Shown here piece after piece: positions 63,786 to 64,000 of a stretch of 64,000 bases of DNA (positions are counted from its first letter, which is position 1; each line of letters starts with the position of its first letter). Origin of the DNA: Gymnorhina tibicen (taxonomy: Eukaryota; Chordata; Aves; Passeriformes; Artamidae). Position numbers and translations under genes: made by a program. Under the pieces are notes generated by a model that worked only from the letters and a program-made list of their open reading frames with translations, was not told the DNA's origin and did no database searches. Location: contig VXAZ01009650.1 in assembly GCA_013399875.1 (NCBI GenBank), forward strand, positions 339,725 to 403,724, written 5' to 3'.

Positions 63786-63885
63786 AAGGCGGGGGGAAGC
63801 TATTTTGAAAGCTCCAAATCCCCCGGAACCGGCTGTGAGGAAGCGGAAGGGGGGGAGCGGGGGCCAGGCGGCGGCGGCGGCGGCC
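63786..63885 (+). promoter_or_regulatory. RCHY1: RCHY1 5' UTR / promoter edge with GGC repeat
   Basis: G+C-rich DNA with an ETS-like CGGAAG at about 63844 and a (GGC)n run of six units at about 63867-63884 immediately before the start codon. A CR1 tail ends about 20 bases upstream, so the usable promoter is short or lies within repeat-derived and downstream DNA. Confidence 0.5.
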
Positions 63886-63981
63886 ATGGCCATGGCGGGG
63901 GGAGCGGAGGGACGCGAGGCGGGATGCGAGCAGGGATGCGAGCAGGGATGCGAGCACTACCGGCGGGGCTGCCGGCTGCGG
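63886..63981 (+). CDS. RCHY1: RCHY1 (Pirh2) coding exon 1, partial gene
   Basis: RCHY1 is a RING-H2 and CHY-zinc-finger E3 ubiquitin ligase that targets p53. Only the first exon, 32 codons in phase 0, is in the window; the donor is GTGGGT at 63982, with GTGAGC four bases on as an alternative. The diagnostic sequence is GCEHYRRGCRLR, the beginning of the CHY zinc finger (first zinc ligands). A second ATG two codons later is in frame. A 12-bp unit repeated three times (63921 onward) encodes GCEQ, GCEQ, GCEH. Position next to CDKL2 matches human 4q21. The rest lies beyond the right edge. Confidence 0.82.
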
Positions 63982-64000
63982 GTGGGTGAGCGGGGCGCGG

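Overview
The window is avian nuclear DNA. It carries six-fold or better evidence of vertebrate gene structure (multi-exon genes with GT-AG introns, CpG-island promoters, AATAAA signals) and several copies of CR1, the dominant LINE of birds and reptiles. The CR1 3' ends and the compact introns suggest a bird, perhaps a passerine; the species cannot be fixed from this sequence alone.

Layout, left to right. (1) 1-1419: intergenic DNA and the 3' UTR side of ALPK1, with a stretch at 240-960 that looks like conserved non-coding DNA. (2) 1420-20654, minus strand: ALPK1, 13 coding exons that join to a 1202-residue protein. (3) 20655-33600: about 13 kb without a protein-coding exon, probably the 5' non-coding intron(s) of ALPK1. 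(4) 33600-33960: a CpG island, probably a shared divergent promoter for ALPK1 (left) and TIFA (right). (5) 36024-36587, plus strand: TIFA, a single coding exon of 187 codons. (6) 40326-51769, minus strand: AP1AR (gadkin), 10 coding exons, 297 residues, tail to tail with TIFA. (7) 53930-60949, plus strand: CDKL2, 12 coding exons, 550 residues, head to head with AP1AR. (8) 62670-63770: a pile of CR1 fragments, one inserted inside another. (9) 63886-63981, plus strand: coding exon 1 of RCHY1, which runs off the right edge.

Functionally the core is the ALPK1-TIFA pair. In mammals ALPK1 senses the bacterial sugar nucleotide ADP-heptose, phosphorylates TIFA at Thr9, and TIFA oligomers recruit TRAF6 to activate NF-kB. 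Both genes are intact here and sit next to each other, every ADP-heptose contact residue that I recall for human ALPK1 is present at the same residue number, and TIFA keeps Thr9, its FHA core and a TRAF6-type C-terminus. AP1AR (AP-1 and kinesin adaptor), CDKL2 (a CMGC kinase) and RCHY1 (a RING E3 ligase) are unrelated neighbours.

Gene order is informative. ALPK1, TIFA and AP1AR match a human 4q25 block in inverse order, while CDKL2 and RCHY1 match a human 4q21 block; the two blocks are fused between AP1AR and CDKL2. In human, ODAPH (an enamel gene) and THAP6 lie between CDKL2 and RCHY1; here that gap is about 1.4 kb of CR1 sequence. Exon coordinates were worked out by hand from splice sites and reading phase; UTR ends and non-coding exons are uncertain.
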